A DNA stretch of 64,000 bases from Annulohypoxylon bovei var. microspora (Eukaryota; Ascomycota; Sordariomycetes; Xylariales; Hypoxylaceae), in NCBI GenBank assembly GCA_022836615.1, contig MU405256.1, forward strand, positions 186,001-250,000, read 5' to 3'. Below, in pieces: positions 1 to 14,940 of the stretch; position 1 is the stretch's first letter; each line of letters starts with the position of its first letter. A program made the translations under genes and the position numbers. Under the pieces are notes generated by a model. The model saw only the letters and a program-made list of their open reading frames with translations. It ran no database searches and was not told the DNA's origin.

Positions 1-2440
1 TCTGGATTTAAGGTCTGCTCATGTTAGAGATGTAAGATAGGCTTCGACACGAGTGAGAAACCATACCTTTTCTAGCTGTAGGACATTATGCGCCGGCGCG
101 AGAATCCTGTTGATACCAGGTCCCAGTACCTTCGGGTTCCCTCGTACAGCAACCCTTTTACGCAGGTTCGTAATTGGCCTCATCCCAGTCGTCTTCGGCA
201 GCAAGCGAATTTGACTGAAACCAAGAGCGCGGGAGTCAAGGATCTTATTGGCGCGGAGGAGGTCAACCTCAGAAAACATCTTGCTTTTCAAAGAAGCCAT
301 CGCAGGCTCCGCCACATACCGCCATACATCATGGCGGAAGAAAAATAATCTGTACTTGTGGACGTTCGACTCAGTAACATAGAAGTTACTGCGGATCAGG
401 GGTATCAGGAGAGAATCGAATAAGAAGTATAGAAACTCGGTGAAGAGCTCGCGACGCTTTCGAAGATCTGTCTGAGAAGTCTTGGTCCCCCTGAGCTTTG
501 GAGGCGCAAGCCAGTCTATTTCTGTCAACTTTTCGCCATTAGTTAGACCGACCTTCAATATCGAAACAAAGTTATGACACTAACCTTCATGCCCTGTATG
601 ACCTCATGGAGTGACATGCATTCAAAACGTCTCAACAATATGAAATGGTCTACTTTCTTGAGAAACATATTCTCATTATGTTCAGCAGCAGATCCATTGC
701 CCCAGAAGTCGTTCGGAACAATCTTCTTTAGAACAGCCTGACAGAAGGCAGAAATTCTCGCAACTGGGGTTGCCAATTCAAAGATAGACAACGCGGGATC
801 CCTTTGAGCTGGATGCGGTTGCTTCTGGGACTGTGGTGCAATCTTCTTTCGCCGCATATCAACTTTATGAGAGACTTTACGGATACCACCGGCTTCAGCT
901 AACTCGATTTCTCGATGATCAACTGAATCATGAAGCTTGAAAAATTAGTATTATCGACCTTTATTTCTATGATTTTATGGACTTACTGGACAGTGATGTT
1001 GGATGAGCTTTGAGTACGAGCAACGTTGGTGTAAGACCTGTAATTTTCGGATTAACTCTGCGACCATACCTCTCAATCTTTTAGGAGTCTTGACTCGAGT
1101 AGTTGACTCATCATTAAGTCGGCCGAACTTTTCTAAGATTTCTTCTTCCCTTAGGGTATAATCTTTGATCCTCTGAGCTGTTTCTTTGAAATCGACTTTG
1201 GAGGTAAAAGCGTTGTGAAGCCCAAATTGACGGGGGAATATGTACATCATGACTCTCAGAGTATGGGCTTCATTCTGCAGGCCTACTTTCTGCCTGCTTT
1301 CAGCTGGTTGCTCCTCCTCTTCGCCAAGCTGGCTATACGGAGATCGATTCAATACATCTGTTATTATCAGCTAATTTTTCATATGGAATATAATGTTACG
1401 GGCGTCTCACGGATATGTCTAAGACCAAAATGTACGACACCCCGGGCATTAAGAGCAGCCCTCGCGTAGAGCATGCGGTTACGAACGAAGACAATCTCTG
1501 ATGGAGTTTTCGCACTATCGTTCATGAGTTGTTCTCCAGTCTTCTCGCGACTACGAGCCTCAACGTCTGATAGCGGCTTTCCTAAATTTGAATGAGTACG
1601 CAATCTTGGGCTTAACTACGATTCTGAATTGCTCACCACTGATCTGGCAGAAATTATTCGCACCTGCTTCCACAGCGATGAAAATAGCGCAGTCAAGCAG
1701 CAAGTCCATCATGATGCGTTCCCCCGACTCGCCCATTAAGGCGAGGAGTTGCGGCCATGGTGGCTCTCTCAACGCCTCAAAATGCGGGTTAGGTCGGATC
1801 TGACGTAGCCCTAAGCCACGATTTCTGGTGAAGCCGTCACAGAGCAGATGTTTCGGCCACGCGCTAGTCTTCTCCCTCGAGAACAGTGTTCTTACAACGT
1901 ATTCTAGTAACTTTCTAATATTAGCTCATCTGCAAGGCACTCGATGGTGATCAGGTGTATTTTATGAATACGAGAAAGAAACCCGGGTCGTACAAGTGCC
2001 TGTGTCTCGACAAATCCAGCAACACCGTTAGACAGAGTGACGTATGACTCGTCCCCCTTTTGGGAGAAGCTCTTCCATCCCACCAAGAGTTGATCTTCCG
2101 GACTTTGTAATCCGCCTGGTATTCCGATGAGGGTGTTGTCAAGTAAAACTCCTAAAGATCGCTCTACGTCTGAAAGAGACGAATTCGAGGACTTGTTGAT
2201 TATGCCGACTGCAGTGACCTTCCTTCTTCTAAGTCTAGAAGTAGCAGGCAGCTTGGAGAGGACATAATTACGCAAGGTCAGCACCTGTGGATAGAATTGG
2301 TTGAGTACAGCATGCTGGGCTTGTACAGGCACCGATTGCTGATTGGTCTCAGGTTGTGTCTTCCCTTTCTTCGTTGGCGGACCAGCATCTAAACCGCCTT
2401 TGACGGAGTCCGGACGCTTCCTTTTCCTTGGGCGAGGCAT
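1..2440 (-). CDS. tert: Telomerase reverse transcriptase, 5' part (window-edge partial)
   Basis: This encodes the catalytic protein of telomerase, which copies the telomerase RNA template onto chromosome ends in the nucleus. I built seven exons by frame and splice consensus: 2440-1994, 1910-1637, 1581-1411, 1357-987, 935-585, 528-67 and 14-1. All junction phases agree and give about 696 residues before the edge. Residues 1-30 are Lys/Arg-rich, like a nuclear signal. Family blocks of the RNA-binding domain follow: the PWPQLLALMGESGERI segment, FGLRHIHVLNRSPYSQ across the 1411/1357 junction, IFPRQFGLHNAF (QFP), and LKKVDHFILLRRFE with MSLHEV (T motif). The last long exon holds SLLIPLIRSNFYVTES and the RT motif 1-2 stretch ending IRLLPKTTGMRPITNLRKR. 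The catalytic aspartates of motifs A and C lie beyond the edge, so activity cannot be judged. The first intron (1911-1993) is the least certain; the other five show normal donors and fit the family. Confidence 0.93.
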
Positions 2441-5400
2441 TGTGTACTCTCATAACGTGATGCTTGAGGTAGGTTTGGTACTGGCCAACTTTGGCATTCA
2501 CCTTAGCTTCGGAACCATGGTACTGATGCTCTGATGCTAGGGATATGCCTATGTAGGTGTTGTCCCGTGCCAACAGGAAAATTATACCAAGAATCCAATA
2601 GCAATCATTTTCCATGTATCTATGTACTATAAACTCGTAGATATTTTGTCGTTCTGCGAATTTAGTAGAACGAACACAAATTGGTTAATGGCGTCTGGAA
2701 GTTGTTCAATATAAGATTGATATTGTATTGTATCGCGTGTAAGTAATTGAATGTTCTACTATTAAGGTTCCATACGCGTCTGATTGTACCAAAGTATTGA
2801 TCGTCCTGAACTTTAAACCGAAGCTTAGACCCTAGGCCCGTTCCCCGTTCGGCACGGCTCCGTATAAGAGCCACATTAATTAACCAACTGAAAGTGGGTA
2901 ACAAACCTTGGAAATATCCTACTGAGATCGTAGGATCGATTTTATGTCTTACAACAACACTTCGTCAAATCTGACCTATGTAAGTATATACCTAGGTAGG
3001 TAAGAAATGTCTTTTCGCCTTACTACTTCCACTTTCAACAGAAGCAACAATATAAGGAAGTAAGTAAGCGACCATATTGCAGTAATTATGTTTAATATGC
3101 GCCATGTATCACTACTAGAGCCTGGCTTGATATGTCATAACATATTGAAACTTTACCGAGACATGATCCTTATTTCCGCCGCGAAACAGTTGAAGCTGGA
3201 AGCTGACAACTTCACAAGTGGCAGTAAAAACACGAGATTTCTCTATCCTTCTCCAACTCCCACAAAACGTTTGCCGACCAACTTCTAAACTAGCGAGGTT
3301 GGCCAGATTCCAAGTTGGGCGTTGTCAGATTCGCATTGGACATCGAGATAGGTACATTGAAGTAGTAGTTGCCTCATCATGTATGTAGACTGTGTTTGTT
3401 CAGTTGCTGGCCACGACTTGCAATATAATTTGCATGTTCTATTATACCAGATTGGTTCGCTAACGTACGCTTACCGGGTCTAAGTCGTGCCTAAGATGTG
3501 CATACCAGATACCCTGCCCGATAGGAGAAAAGAGGTGCAGTGGCGCGAAGGATCGCGATAGAGCCATCTTGTAATATCCACTGGTTTGATCGGAAAGGCA
3601 AACTATCATGCAACATTGCAGTTTCTGGGACGAATAAGGTTCGTCAATTCTAGACGTCGTAGTAGGGGTCTGGCAATGAAGCCCCAGGTCTGAGTTGGCT
3701 GTGTTGTCTTCGATAGGGGGTTGTTCGTCAATCGTGAGCCACTGCCTTCCCCTTATGTTTCCCCCTTATGATTATGGTTTGATACATCAGCCATCGATAT
3801 GCACACTGACGCTTACACATACATATGCGCGTCAACTTGCAAGTCAACTACGAGGCTCACTTCTGCAGTCATCAATCGGTGTACTCAGGTTTATTATAAT
3901 GGCGGACGAACGAGTCTGGTATAAATTGTGGCTTTAGCTTTCGTTGATTAAACCCTCCGAGATCATGAGAGTGAACGGGCAGTGAATGGGTAGCGAATGG
4001 GTGGCTGCGATGGAATTATGCAAGCTGCATGCACTCCTGTCTGAATCTATGTCGTATTCCCATCGCCAACTGGTCTATTTCTTTTTCCACAGCCCTTCTT
4101 CTGCCCATGAGTTACCAACTGAGACCAGGGACGGATGCAACGCATACAATACCCATCAGTAACGGAGAATAAATAATTCGGACGGGATCGGATCTCCTGA
4201 CCTTTGGTTGTTTATAGGTCGGATTGATGGCCACCGATCAAATCCATGGACGTTAGTAAGGAATCCAAGAATTGTGGCTTGGTTTTAGGTGTATGAATTA
4301 CGAGGTCTACAAAAAATTATTCGACCTTGATAGCTAGGTATGTACAGGTGTACTTAGCTAGGTCAACATCCTGAGACGTTTCTATGTACACACTTTATTT
4401 AATTACACGTTACTATTGGACGAGCGGTTCTATGTGTAATACCGTAATACCCCCCCTTTTCCCCTAGAAAAAGAAAAAAAAATAAGAAAACCCAAGCTCA
4501 GAAGTGTGTATTATAAGTCATCGCGTGGATAATTACAAACAGTTAGCAACGATATCCATGATAACACCAGCGAGTCTTTGCAAAAAGGGTCTCATTTTTC
4601 TAAAAAGTTTTATCCATAAAATTTTGGCATGACTCACTTATCTAAATATGCTAGCAACCTTTTTTATGACGGTTATGCCTTCTTGACTCGTTGGCTTCAC
4701 GTGTGGAGGAGATAGATAATAGATCTGCCAACCTATAGCGGTCCGGGTTATGTTCTCCGTCGGTTCGATCTCTCCATGCAGCGGAACGGTTTATGACCCC
4801 TAATCTTTTTCCACCACTCAAAAAAGACCCATCTGCCCATCTGTCCATCGTATAAAATAAAGCCGCATCTTCTGAGCTGTGTATCGCAATTCCACGGCTG
4901 CGATCCAAATAAAGATGGGAAATGATGTACCAAGTTGAACTTTGGCGGTTTCGTGGATTCGTACCTTAATTGATGCTTGCGGCATGTACAGCCATGATCC
5001 CTGATATGATCCTAGATATGCAGATATGTACCTTTGTACCTATCAAGCTGCTTGGGAAGCCAAGTCCAATGGATGGAGCTAGGACACACACTAAACGGCA
5101 TCAAATGGATACGAACCTGCGAATTTTGGGTGGAGGCACTTGCCCAGATGGACCAGATACCTATCCGGATAGCGACTTCTCCATAATACAAATGTAAGGT
5201 AACCAAGGAGGTAGCTACGTAAGTTTTATTAGTTGGTAGCCTCAACATTACATCTTTCCACCATCCATGGATTTTTAGTTTATTTCCTGAAGTTTAATCT
5301 AGAGCAACCGTGGAAGCCCATTAAACTGTACCGCCTCTTTCTCGTCCTCACCCCCAAACTACCTACCAAACTACCAAACTACCAAACGGCCAAACAACTA

Positions 5401-5834
5401 AACTCTTGCACCAAATCACCTTGCATGCCTGGCCTGCCAGCGCATCAACTCAAGCTCGGGAGACATCCCAAACGACCAAACAGCTTGCAAGAGCTTGCCA
5501 GGGGCGGGTCTTCCCATGTTAATATTGTCGAATGGCTTTCTAAAAATCCTTTTTTCGACTACTGTGTGTACGTCTGCACGCTCGCACACGCTTGCAAGCC
5601 TACCCACCCCCCACACTTCTCCCTGCTACCTCACCATCGATCATTGGCGTCCAATTATTCTACCAGTAGAGGCTCGAAGCCTGAGTCGCCTAGGGTTAGA
5701 AAGGTTCACGGCAACCCAAGCTAATTCGACAACGTAGCCCGGAAAAGAACCCTTGCTCGGCTTGACCTACCTACTTTCATTTTGTATTGTACAATATTCT
5801 ATCGGCGCCTGAATGTTAGGGTGATGTACAGAAG
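2441..5834. other. 3.4-kb divergent spacer between tert and the RhoGEF gene
   Basis: No convincing gene is seen. The stretch is AT-rich with a C-run next to an A-run near 4449-4490 and a TACCTAGGTAGG motif at 2989-3000. The last 500 bases before the RhoGEF start turn pyrimidine/CA-rich, with an 8-bp unit ACCAAACT repeated about three times around 5364-5393. That fits a promoter and 5' leader. Open frames here (for example 5233-5724) are low-complexity and lack recognisable motifs. Confidence 0.5.
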
Positions 5835-8800
5835 ATGCAGGAAGAGGAGGAACCCCTTGGTGTGACGTTGGCAGCCCGTAATTTTGAATCCCAGTCAAGT
5901 CCAAGTCCAACGAGACACCAGCCGCCGAAGCGCTATCACAACTACCACCACCAACAACAGCAGCAGCAGCACTATCCTCACCCAAATTCTAATCTAGCAA
6001 CATTTGACTCTTCCGGCTACGACGATCATATTTACGAGACCAATCTTAACCGGCCTCCCATACTGTCCCCGTCCGAATTCGCGTCCTATGCCTCAAGTAA
6101 CTTTCACGCCGCACATGCGAACGCGACCAGTGTCGAGCCCGTGGCCGTCGTAGATCCAGACGATTTCTATAGGAACTATCGTAGCATCCACACGCCCTTG
6201 TCGGACTCGACCCACGAGGAATTAATGGCGTCAACCTTGCCTTCCCCGAGGCAAGATCAAAATATTTCGTTACGATCGAACGGGAACGGACCGCCTCCGA
6301 AGCACCCCGCTGTATCTTCGACAAGGAGACCTGCTACACGGTCTGTATCGGCCCCCGTCGATGATAAACAGCCTGGTAGTGTTCCAAAGTCGAGAGCTGC
6401 AGCCACATCCCCATACGGGGGCCGTAGTGGTCCTCAGCCCAGCGTAAAGGATTTAAAGAGAAGGTTTGACCAGAATGCGGCGCAGCCAAGTAACCCTAAC
6501 GCCCGCAAGACCACAGCGACCCCACGCATTCCAATCAGAGAAACATCGTCATCGCCTAGGTACCGTAGAGTAAGTGGTTCTTCTCCAACAAATGGCCAAC
6601 CGTCATACGCAACATTGCGGTCGTCCGTAACGCGTGACCTTGAATCTGGAACAGGATCTTCATCGGTGACGCGGGTGACACAAAGGAACAAATCAGTCGC
6701 CGAGGATCAGTTATCCAATAATTCGCAGTCATTCGCGAGCCGTATAGCGAAACCTCGAGTCTCCGTCGGGTCCCACATTCAAGCGTCAAAGTCCACGAGC
6801 AATCTCTCACCAACTAACTCACCAAGCTTGACCCCGCCGGTCCCTCAACCCCGTAACCTTCTATTCGGCGAGATAGCGCCTGGCGAGCTAGATACCGGTT
6901 CAGCAGGTTATGGGATCGAGGGTGCTAGGGCGAGACGAACTTCCGAGTCAAACCTTCGTGATCCAAACCGCCTACGCCAGCGGAGTTTCTCTCATACTGA
7001 TGTCGAACCGCCTTCACCGAGCGATTGGTACCGTAAGGCGGATGGAAGCTCTGCGATTCAAGACGGTCCCGAGGTGAAAAATCTTAATTCCGCTAAGGCC
7101 CACAACCGGTCGCAAAGCGATATTGCTGGAACTAAGCCGGGACCAGTACAATCGCACGCACCTAAAGTCCCACGTCCTAAACTCCACATAGATCGGGGAT
7201 CGTCGTCGACGGCTTCGAGGCTACCCGTCTCGGTGCGTAAACTCAACAGTCCTTCAGGTTCCTCGAGCCCAACATCGACACGATCAAATTCGCCAGCCAC
7301 ACGAAGACGACCCCCTATCCAAGGAAAAACATCCAAATCGATACCGGTTTCACGAGCGAAGACGCCTAATAGTGGCTCTAGCTCCGCTAGTAGGCGGCCA
7401 AACCGATTAAGTTCTGATACACCCAATAATGGCACAAGGCTTAACGCCTACATTTCAACACCCCCGCCAAAATTATCACCTCCACTGCGAAGCTCACGAC
7501 CTCGTCAACCAGTTTCCTCAGCAACCACCGCTAGTTCTAGAATGAAGGCTGTTGATAGGGACCGATCAGCGTCGCGGGCGGGAGGGCGGTCTGGAGCGAA
7601 TTTTACGGACCAAGGAGCACGAAGACGGAAGATATCGGTTGGCCCAATCGATTTTGAATCGCGACGAGAACAGATTAAACGGTCATACACCAAATCTATC
7701 CGAGAGAGCGAAGCTCGAGCGATCGCCAAGAAGATTGCTGATGAGAGGAGGCGAAAAGCTGAGGCCGAGGTTGAGGCCGCAAAGGCTAGGCTCGCCGCTG
7801 AAAGACGGCGTCTAGAGGAGCAGCGTATAGAGGAACAACGCTTAGAGAAACAACGTCTAGAAGAAATGAGCCAGGAAGAGCCCGAGGACGATCGTGTCCA
7901 AAGACCAGCAGACACTGAAATATCAAGTGCTGAACCAGTAGCGTTGACGATCACGACAAACCTTGTACAGACGGGAATGAATAAGACTACTACAGTGTCG
8001 GTGTTAGATCCAAAAGATTCTCCAACCCTCGGCATACCCGGGAGTTTTCCGACTGTAGGAATCGCAGAGGATCAAGACGAGGCACCCCCTTCTGCCATCT
8101 CGAACACAACTGAGTTTGATGCGGAACCGCAGACGGACCCCCCATTACAAGAAATCCCTGTGCGATTGAATGTCAGCAAGGTCGGGAATAATGATTACGC
8201 CGACTCGACACCTTCGAAAATAGAGTACCGATCTCCATTTGAGGATGAATGTGTTAATGATGATAGTTTCTCTATCAACGTCTCGTTAGATCCTTCTACG
8301 GAAACGAAATTGCAGCCAACGGAGCCTATCCCGATAGCAAGCGACCTTGATACGAACCGTGCCGTTCCAGGCTCATATCAGGATGATGACGACGACGAAT
8401 ACTCCCCGCAGCCGCTTCCGCCCCAGTCGTATCCCACGAAGGTTACCATCATAGGCCGTGATTCAGACTTCTCACCTTCTACACATGGGATTGATGAGTC
8501 TACTTATCCAGATTTCTCCAACGGCCGTGATTTCGAAGATAACGATTCCCAACTCAGACCCTCTGGTTTACCTCGCAGGCTCTCCTACGGCAGCGGGATC
8601 GATCCGAATGACGAGCAAGCCGGCCCAAGTGTTGGCCTTAGCGAGATTGAAGAGTTCTTCGTTGGTCCTATCATTAAGGACTCTACAGCGGCTATCTCCG
8701 AATACTCTAGTCCTCAGTTACCGGGTGGCAATAATGTGGCTAGCCCTCTACAACAGGAAATGGAGGATTCGCGTTTCTCTACGGAGTCTCGGAGAACCAT

Positions 8801-11800
8801 GGGCACGGCTCCAAGCCTCACTGTGCCCAGAACTTCGGAGTCAATGAACAGAGTGAGCCAGACTACCGTTTGGACCGATTACTCAATCAACACCCAAGAT
8901 GCATACTCGGACTACGAACTGAAGAATCGAAATCTACAGAATCGCGATTCGACGTATCGTGACAGTCACTCAATATCAGAATCTAGCTCTATGTCACAAC
9001 CATACCAGTATGATCAAGACTGTAGGGAAACACCTTGCAGTTCCGAAATGTCTTCCAGCAAACTCCAGGACCAAGATATAGTGCCCCCTCACCAACTTCC
9101 AGAGCTCAATACTGGGGATGGTTTCATCATAGACTATGATGAACAAGAAGAGTGTCCCATCCCGTTACTACCAGATCATGCTCCACCGCCTCCTCCTGAC
9201 CTCAGTTCACTACGTGATGTCCCCAGTTCTACACCACAAAGTGAATACTTCGATGATACGAGACCTAATAGTTACCTACAACCTAAGGATGATCAAAGCC
9301 TGTTCTCTGTGGATCCTTCTAGGAGGGAGAGTATAGATTATGATCAATCCGAATCCGGCTCCCGTACCGTCTACCAAGGCTCCCTCGAGATATCCGAGCG
9401 GCTCCCAGCTCACTCGATTATCTTGGACAGCCAACAAACTTTGGCAGAAAGTATAAATCAGGGTGAAGATACCACGGGACTTACGCCGAAGGAGAGAAAG
9501 CGATTATTCACACGACTTGAAACTATTAAAGAGCTAATCGATACCGAAGCGTTCTTCATTAGGGATATGAATATTGTCGAAGAGATCTACAAAGGCACGG
9601 CCGAAGCTTGCCCAAAGCTTGATGACAAAACTATTAAACTGATTTTCCGCAACACTGATAAAATAATCAAATTTCATTCGGGGTTCTTAACAGAGCTTAA
9701 AGAAGGGGTCTCCAGCGTTTACACTCCCAAGGGGCACCGGAACCAGCTGCCAAAAGATGCCACAACGCTTCCCGATGGCACCCCTCTTCCTACAACATCC
9801 ACGCCTGCTACAGGACACTTGAGCGACGGTAGAGATAGACAGACATCACTTGGGCCAATTTTCACTCGTAACATGGAACAGATGAAAACGGTACATGAAA
9901 CTTTCCTTAAAAATAGCGACCATGCTGCGAAACGGTTAATCCAGATCCAAGAAGATCCAACAGTGAAAGTCTGGTTAAACGAATGCAATGAGGTTGCAAG
10001 GGATTTGACTAAGGCATGGAATCTAGATTCTCTGCTTATCAAACCAATGCAGAGAATTACGAAATATCCAAATCTTCTTGCTCAACTTCTTCATGAGACA
10101 CCCGCAGATCATTCAGATCGACCGTCCCTTGAATCTGCCAAAGCCAGCCTAGAAAATGCGATAGAGGAGATTAACAAGACAAAGAAGAACTTCGAATTGG
10201 TTGGGCAAATAGTCGGTAGAAAACGCAAGGAATCCGATGTTAGAGCTGGCTTTGCTAGGGCCTTTGGCAAAAGGGTTGATAAGTTACAAGCCACTCATAG
10301 GCCGGAAGAAGATCCTGAATATCTCAAGCTTCATGAGAGATTTGGTGACGACTACCTTCGGCTGCAGGTTGTCCTGAGGGATGTTGAGTTCTACACGAGG
10401 CAGGTTACGGATTACGTTCATGAATTTTTGCAGTACCTATCTTCGATGGAGCTCGTTATGCGTCTTCAACCGTCGCCTCACCCTGAGATTGAAAGCAAGT
10501 GGGTCCGTTTTAATGTGTCTATGAGAGACATAGAGAAGGTTGCACTAGAACAACATGTCAGTCAAATTCTATTCCATCCTCGCTACAATTTCCTGAGCTA
10601 ACAAATATAAACCATTCAGCTCTCTCAAGTTCGGAAGCAGGTCATTGAGCCTTTCGAGCTCGTAATAAAGTCGTATGGCAATCCGTCACTAGCCATGAAG
10701 AAACGAGCGAAACGTCGGTTAGATTACGAGAAGTCAGTCCAACTCAAGAAGGGTGGTAAGAAGGTCGACAAACAGCTTTCCGAGTTCATCGAGCAGTACG
10801 AAGCTTTAAACGAGGCTTTGAAAAAGGAGTTGCCTAAGCTTTCTGCATTGACAGAAAAAGTGGGCAAGATCTGTCTCGGAAATTTCGTCAACATACAAAC
10901 ACAATGGTTCTCCATATGGAAGGATAAAGTCAAGGTGGTGCTTGGTGATTCCGAAGTTCCAGAGATTGCAGACATCGTGTCGACCTTCCAGCGCGATTAC
11001 AAGTTCCAGGACGAACAGATTAACACCATCGGCATCATCAATCCAGCTTCTAAAAGTCGCCCGTCTCAGTCAGCTAGCACTGATGGATCCTTCTTGGGAC
11101 TTCGGTCTAGAGCTGAATTTTCACCTCGCGGTAGAGGACTGTCTTTGAGCAGCGATGCAGCTCCGAGTTTGCCTACACCCGACTTCATGAAGCGCCACAG
11201 CGGCCAATTCACCATTTCGCCCAGTGCTGCCTCCGTCCCGAGCCCTCAACAGTACTACTATCGTGAGCGCGATTATTACGGCGGGGTTAACGCACAAGGA
11301 CGCTCGGGATCCGGCTCACTTCACACTCCTGACTCATCCAGCGTCTTTCGACCCATGGGACCGGCACCCGTGCGACCTGGAACCGGCCAGAGCTATGATT
11401 CGACCGGTGTCCCAAGACAAAGCATGGAGTCGGGCGCACAATCGAGGCGTTATTCCAATTCGATGTATCCTTCTCCACATCAATCAACCGACAACCAACG
11501 CTTCTCTGGCTTATTCCAATCTGCACTTCCTCCGTCTGATAGTCAGGAGCGGCTTCCGCGACCATCTCAGGCGTCTTCTCGTGCTTCTTCTCGGGAACGA
11601 CAGCCTATCAACGGGTATAATGTCCTATGGCTTGCCGCCTCTCTATTCGAATTTAACATTGAAACTACTAAACACGAAGCCGGGTACCCTTATCTAACGT
11701 ACCAGGCAGGAGAAGTATGTCGATCCCAGTCGATAGACGAGAAATTCGTGCTAACATTTTCCCTCTCTAGATATTCGATGTTATAGCTGAGAAAGGCGAG

Positions 11801-11887
11801 TTGTGGCTTGCTAAAAACCAGGACGATCCCAGAAATTTAGTCGGTTGGCTATGGTCGAAGCATTTTGCCAAGCTAGCAGACGATTAA
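5835..11887 (+). CDS. RhoGEF with DH, BAR and SH3 domains (Gef1/Tuba-type)
   Basis: Predicted guanine-nucleotide exchange factor for a Rho-family GTPase, probably Cdc42, by analogy with fission-yeast Gef1 and animal Tuba; it would act at the plasma membrane in polarity or septation. Exons are 5835-10556, 10620-11714 and 11771-11887, giving 1977 residues. The ATG is the first after an in-frame TAG at 5817. Residues 1-600 are Ser/Pro-rich, with a short Gln/His run near residue 40. A Glu/Arg coiled coil covers about 615-690. The DH domain spans about 1215-1440, with a low-complexity insert and the signature LLIKPMQRITKYPNLLAQLL. A BAR-type helical region follows at about 1470-1720 and is continuous across intron 1 (63 nt). 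The C-terminal SH3 is split by intron 2 (56 nt) and ends in GWLWSKHFAKLADD. The domain order is clear; the target GTPase is inferred. Confidence 0.9.
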
Positions 11888-14800
11888 GTCGCGTGACTTA
11901 TCCTATTCTCAAATTTCTTTGGACCTTGACTTGATTCTAGCCATAGCATCTCTGACGACATCACGGGCGTTGAGTGCTTACCTACCACCTAATTATCCAG
12001 CCATTTTGGTTCTTATTAGAAATAATGGTAGACAAGCCTGGCAAAACAGGCTTTCTTTTTTTATCTGTAAAAATTATCCAGCAAGAACTTATCTAACACT
12101 ACCACGCTACTGGCGAGGCGTGGGCGAGCGTGGCGTTTTCTCATTTTGGTTGGGTATTATCTACTGTACGACGCGATGGGGCACGATATTATTCGAAGTA
12201 CAGGCGGGATCGAAGAATGGGATCTCAGCAATGAAAGTAACAGAAAAAATATCACGTCCTTTCTCCTAGACCATGTTATCATGGCGGATGCTTAGGCTCC
12301 AGGGTCTGCGCAATAGCATATATTCTTCGATCCAGATGGCGGTTAGCTCGGAGGTATCCCTTATGGGCCTCTTGTATTTTTGTTATTTAGAAACAGGACT
12401 CCGGCGGTGGATGGGATTGGGAACACCTCGGCGGTTTGAGCGTAGGTGACGGATGATATCAAAACTGTTGATTTTTGAACCCGCAATTCGTGGAAGTTAT
12501 AATAAATTTTATAACAAATCATAACTAATAATTATTGAGATAGCGCTATTGTTCGTCGTTATAGTACGCTTATATATGGTAGTAGTAGGAGAGTATCTCG
12601 TTGCCAATCTATCTAGCCATCAGCGTCGAGATCGTGTCTCCGGGTCTTAACTCTAATGATCAACTTGTCTACACACCCTCAAAAGAAGAAGTAGCTGATA
12701 TCCACACTAGACTAGAAAACAGGTTCCAAACAACTTGTCTAAATAACTACTAGTTAGGTACTCTATCCTAGATATGTCTACTATACAAGGTCTACTCAGC
12801 ATATCCAGTGGTCAAACGCTTGATTCGATATCCATGGTAATATTGCAACCCAAGTACAGTCAGACAGATGCTTAAATCTCGGAAGGGCATATTAATTTAC
12901 AAACTCACCGCAAATGTCAAGGCAAAATGCCTCTTCAGTTACCCACCTCTTTTCTACCAATCTGACTGCTTCGTGCGCATGACTGCGGCACGTTGTTTCG
13001 TTGGGATAGACGGGAAGCAGTATTATATTAATATTAAGTACCAACTATACTCCACCCACGTGAATCATGGCAAGGAGCAAGCAGCATGTTGGGATTCGCA
13101 GCGATGAGGCTGAATGAAGATTACTCATGTGGAGTCTGGGACGAGAAGATGGAGCTTTCGGGACCCCATTACAGTCCTGTCTTACTCCCTCGTTTTCTTT
13201 TCTGTTGGCTCGTTGTTTGCATCGTTCTTACATGGACATGTATGGGCCTAATGTAGGTAGGATGTATGCAAAAAAGGCTTGCCAGATTTGTTTGCTCTGC
13301 TTATACCACGCCGCGCTACTACGCAGCTACCACAGTCCACATACGACGCTATCTCTCTTCCAACCCAATGGGACCGCCCCTTTTGCCGAGAGGTTCCACA
13401 GAGTTGGGAATTAAAAAACAATAAGCGTTGCGCGTCGTACAACAGTTCCAGTTGCTGTTGCGACTCCGTGCTGCGACGTCCATGTGCCTGGCGTACCCGA
13501 ACAGATGGGTGTCCCTCCTAACCCGACCTCTCGGGCGCAGGGCACTGTCCATCCGGTGGTCATAGGGGGCGTTAGCTGCTTAATATCATGGGTCCGTCCT
13601 GCGACTATTTTTTTCAGGCCCGCAACCAGGAATACTGTTCGGCATAGAGTCCGGCTTATATATCTAGATACGAAGATTAATATATCTAATATATACGTCA
13701 ATGCGCGACGACGGAGGCTGAGATGACGCTAGAACTCGGACTGCCGATTCGTTCCTGTCGATATCTTACTATTATAAGTACTGTCGGCATTTCTCTATCC
13801 TCTACTGCTCCACGGCCGAGTTGGGTTTAGAGGTCGGTACTTCGTTCGCCAAGGACCGAAATCTCCCCTTGCAGACGGAAGATGGGATAGTTTTTTGGTG
13901 GCAGTCTGGACTAAAACTCATGAAGTTAGTATAGGTTACGTGTATATAGACGTACTATAGGCCAGGTTAGAATGCGGTACGCTAGGACGTTTGAGCAATG
14001 AGCAGCCATGCGGATGTTTCTTTTTTTCTTAGGGGGGGTGCGTTGTCAAGTTTTACCTCAAATTTAGCCAGTGTCAGGTAAAGTCGACCATGATATGACG
14101 AACGCACTCATCCCTTTCATCGATTTAGGTTGCTAGATAATGCAAGAGGGGGGAAATGGCAAGGCACTAGAGAATAGAGAACCGGCCTATTGGGGCAGGG
14201 CTTCGTTGGAACTTGGAGTAACGAATTGCCGCAATTGGAATATTGGGATCTTGGGATCGTGGGATATTGGGATCGGTCTTATTGCTGCTGTTAGACGAGT
14301 TCATATAACATAGAAGACTAGTTCGCTCGGCCTTACCGGTGTAACCCAACACCCAGACGTGTGGGAATACATACACACTAGATAGGCGGTAAGCACTTTG
14401 CTCAGTGCTGGCGATATCTAATATGTACGCTACCTAGTACTAGGTATGGAAGAAGAGGAAACGGGCATAGATCTCCCTGACGTACTAAAACTTGCACGTA
14501 CATACACAAGCGTACCTAACCTTCAAGGATTAAATCCAACGGAACGGCGCGGCCGACTTGTTTTGCAGCTTTTTGCAGCTTTGACGGATTAATAAGACTT
14601 GTATCTAGGGGATTATATATGCGCGAAAATGTAACACAAGAAAGAGTAAGTTGCTGTAACATATTGGACCATGCATGACTCATGTGAGAGCTTGGGAATG
14701 CCTTCTCCGCGGACGAAACCAGAGACAGGACGAAAAGAGATAGAATGCAATAGAGGTGATCTTAACGCATATCGACCAAGTATGACGAATATTCGTCGAG

Positions 14801-14940
14801 TGAGAGCATCGAGGGCTAATGGTGTGTGGGTAGGAGCAAGGGGCTTTCGTACATACATACACGATTACAGATACAGTTCTTTGGCATGTTCGTCCCTCTC
14901 CGCGCTTTGGATGGGAGGTGCAGCAGCAGCGCGAGCCGGG

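Noticed and set aside
553..584. 32-base intron in tert using the TTGAAG acceptor
   Set aside because: Shorter than a plausible fungal intron. The acceptor at 529, after a TCTAACTAAT branch site, gives a 56-base intron and a better family match (GMK then LTEIDWLAPP).
5233..5724. 163-codon open frame upstream of the RhoGEF gene
   Set aside because: Low-complexity Thr/Pro/Lys reading from the repeated ACCAAACT tract, no motif, and a position that fits a promoter/leader.
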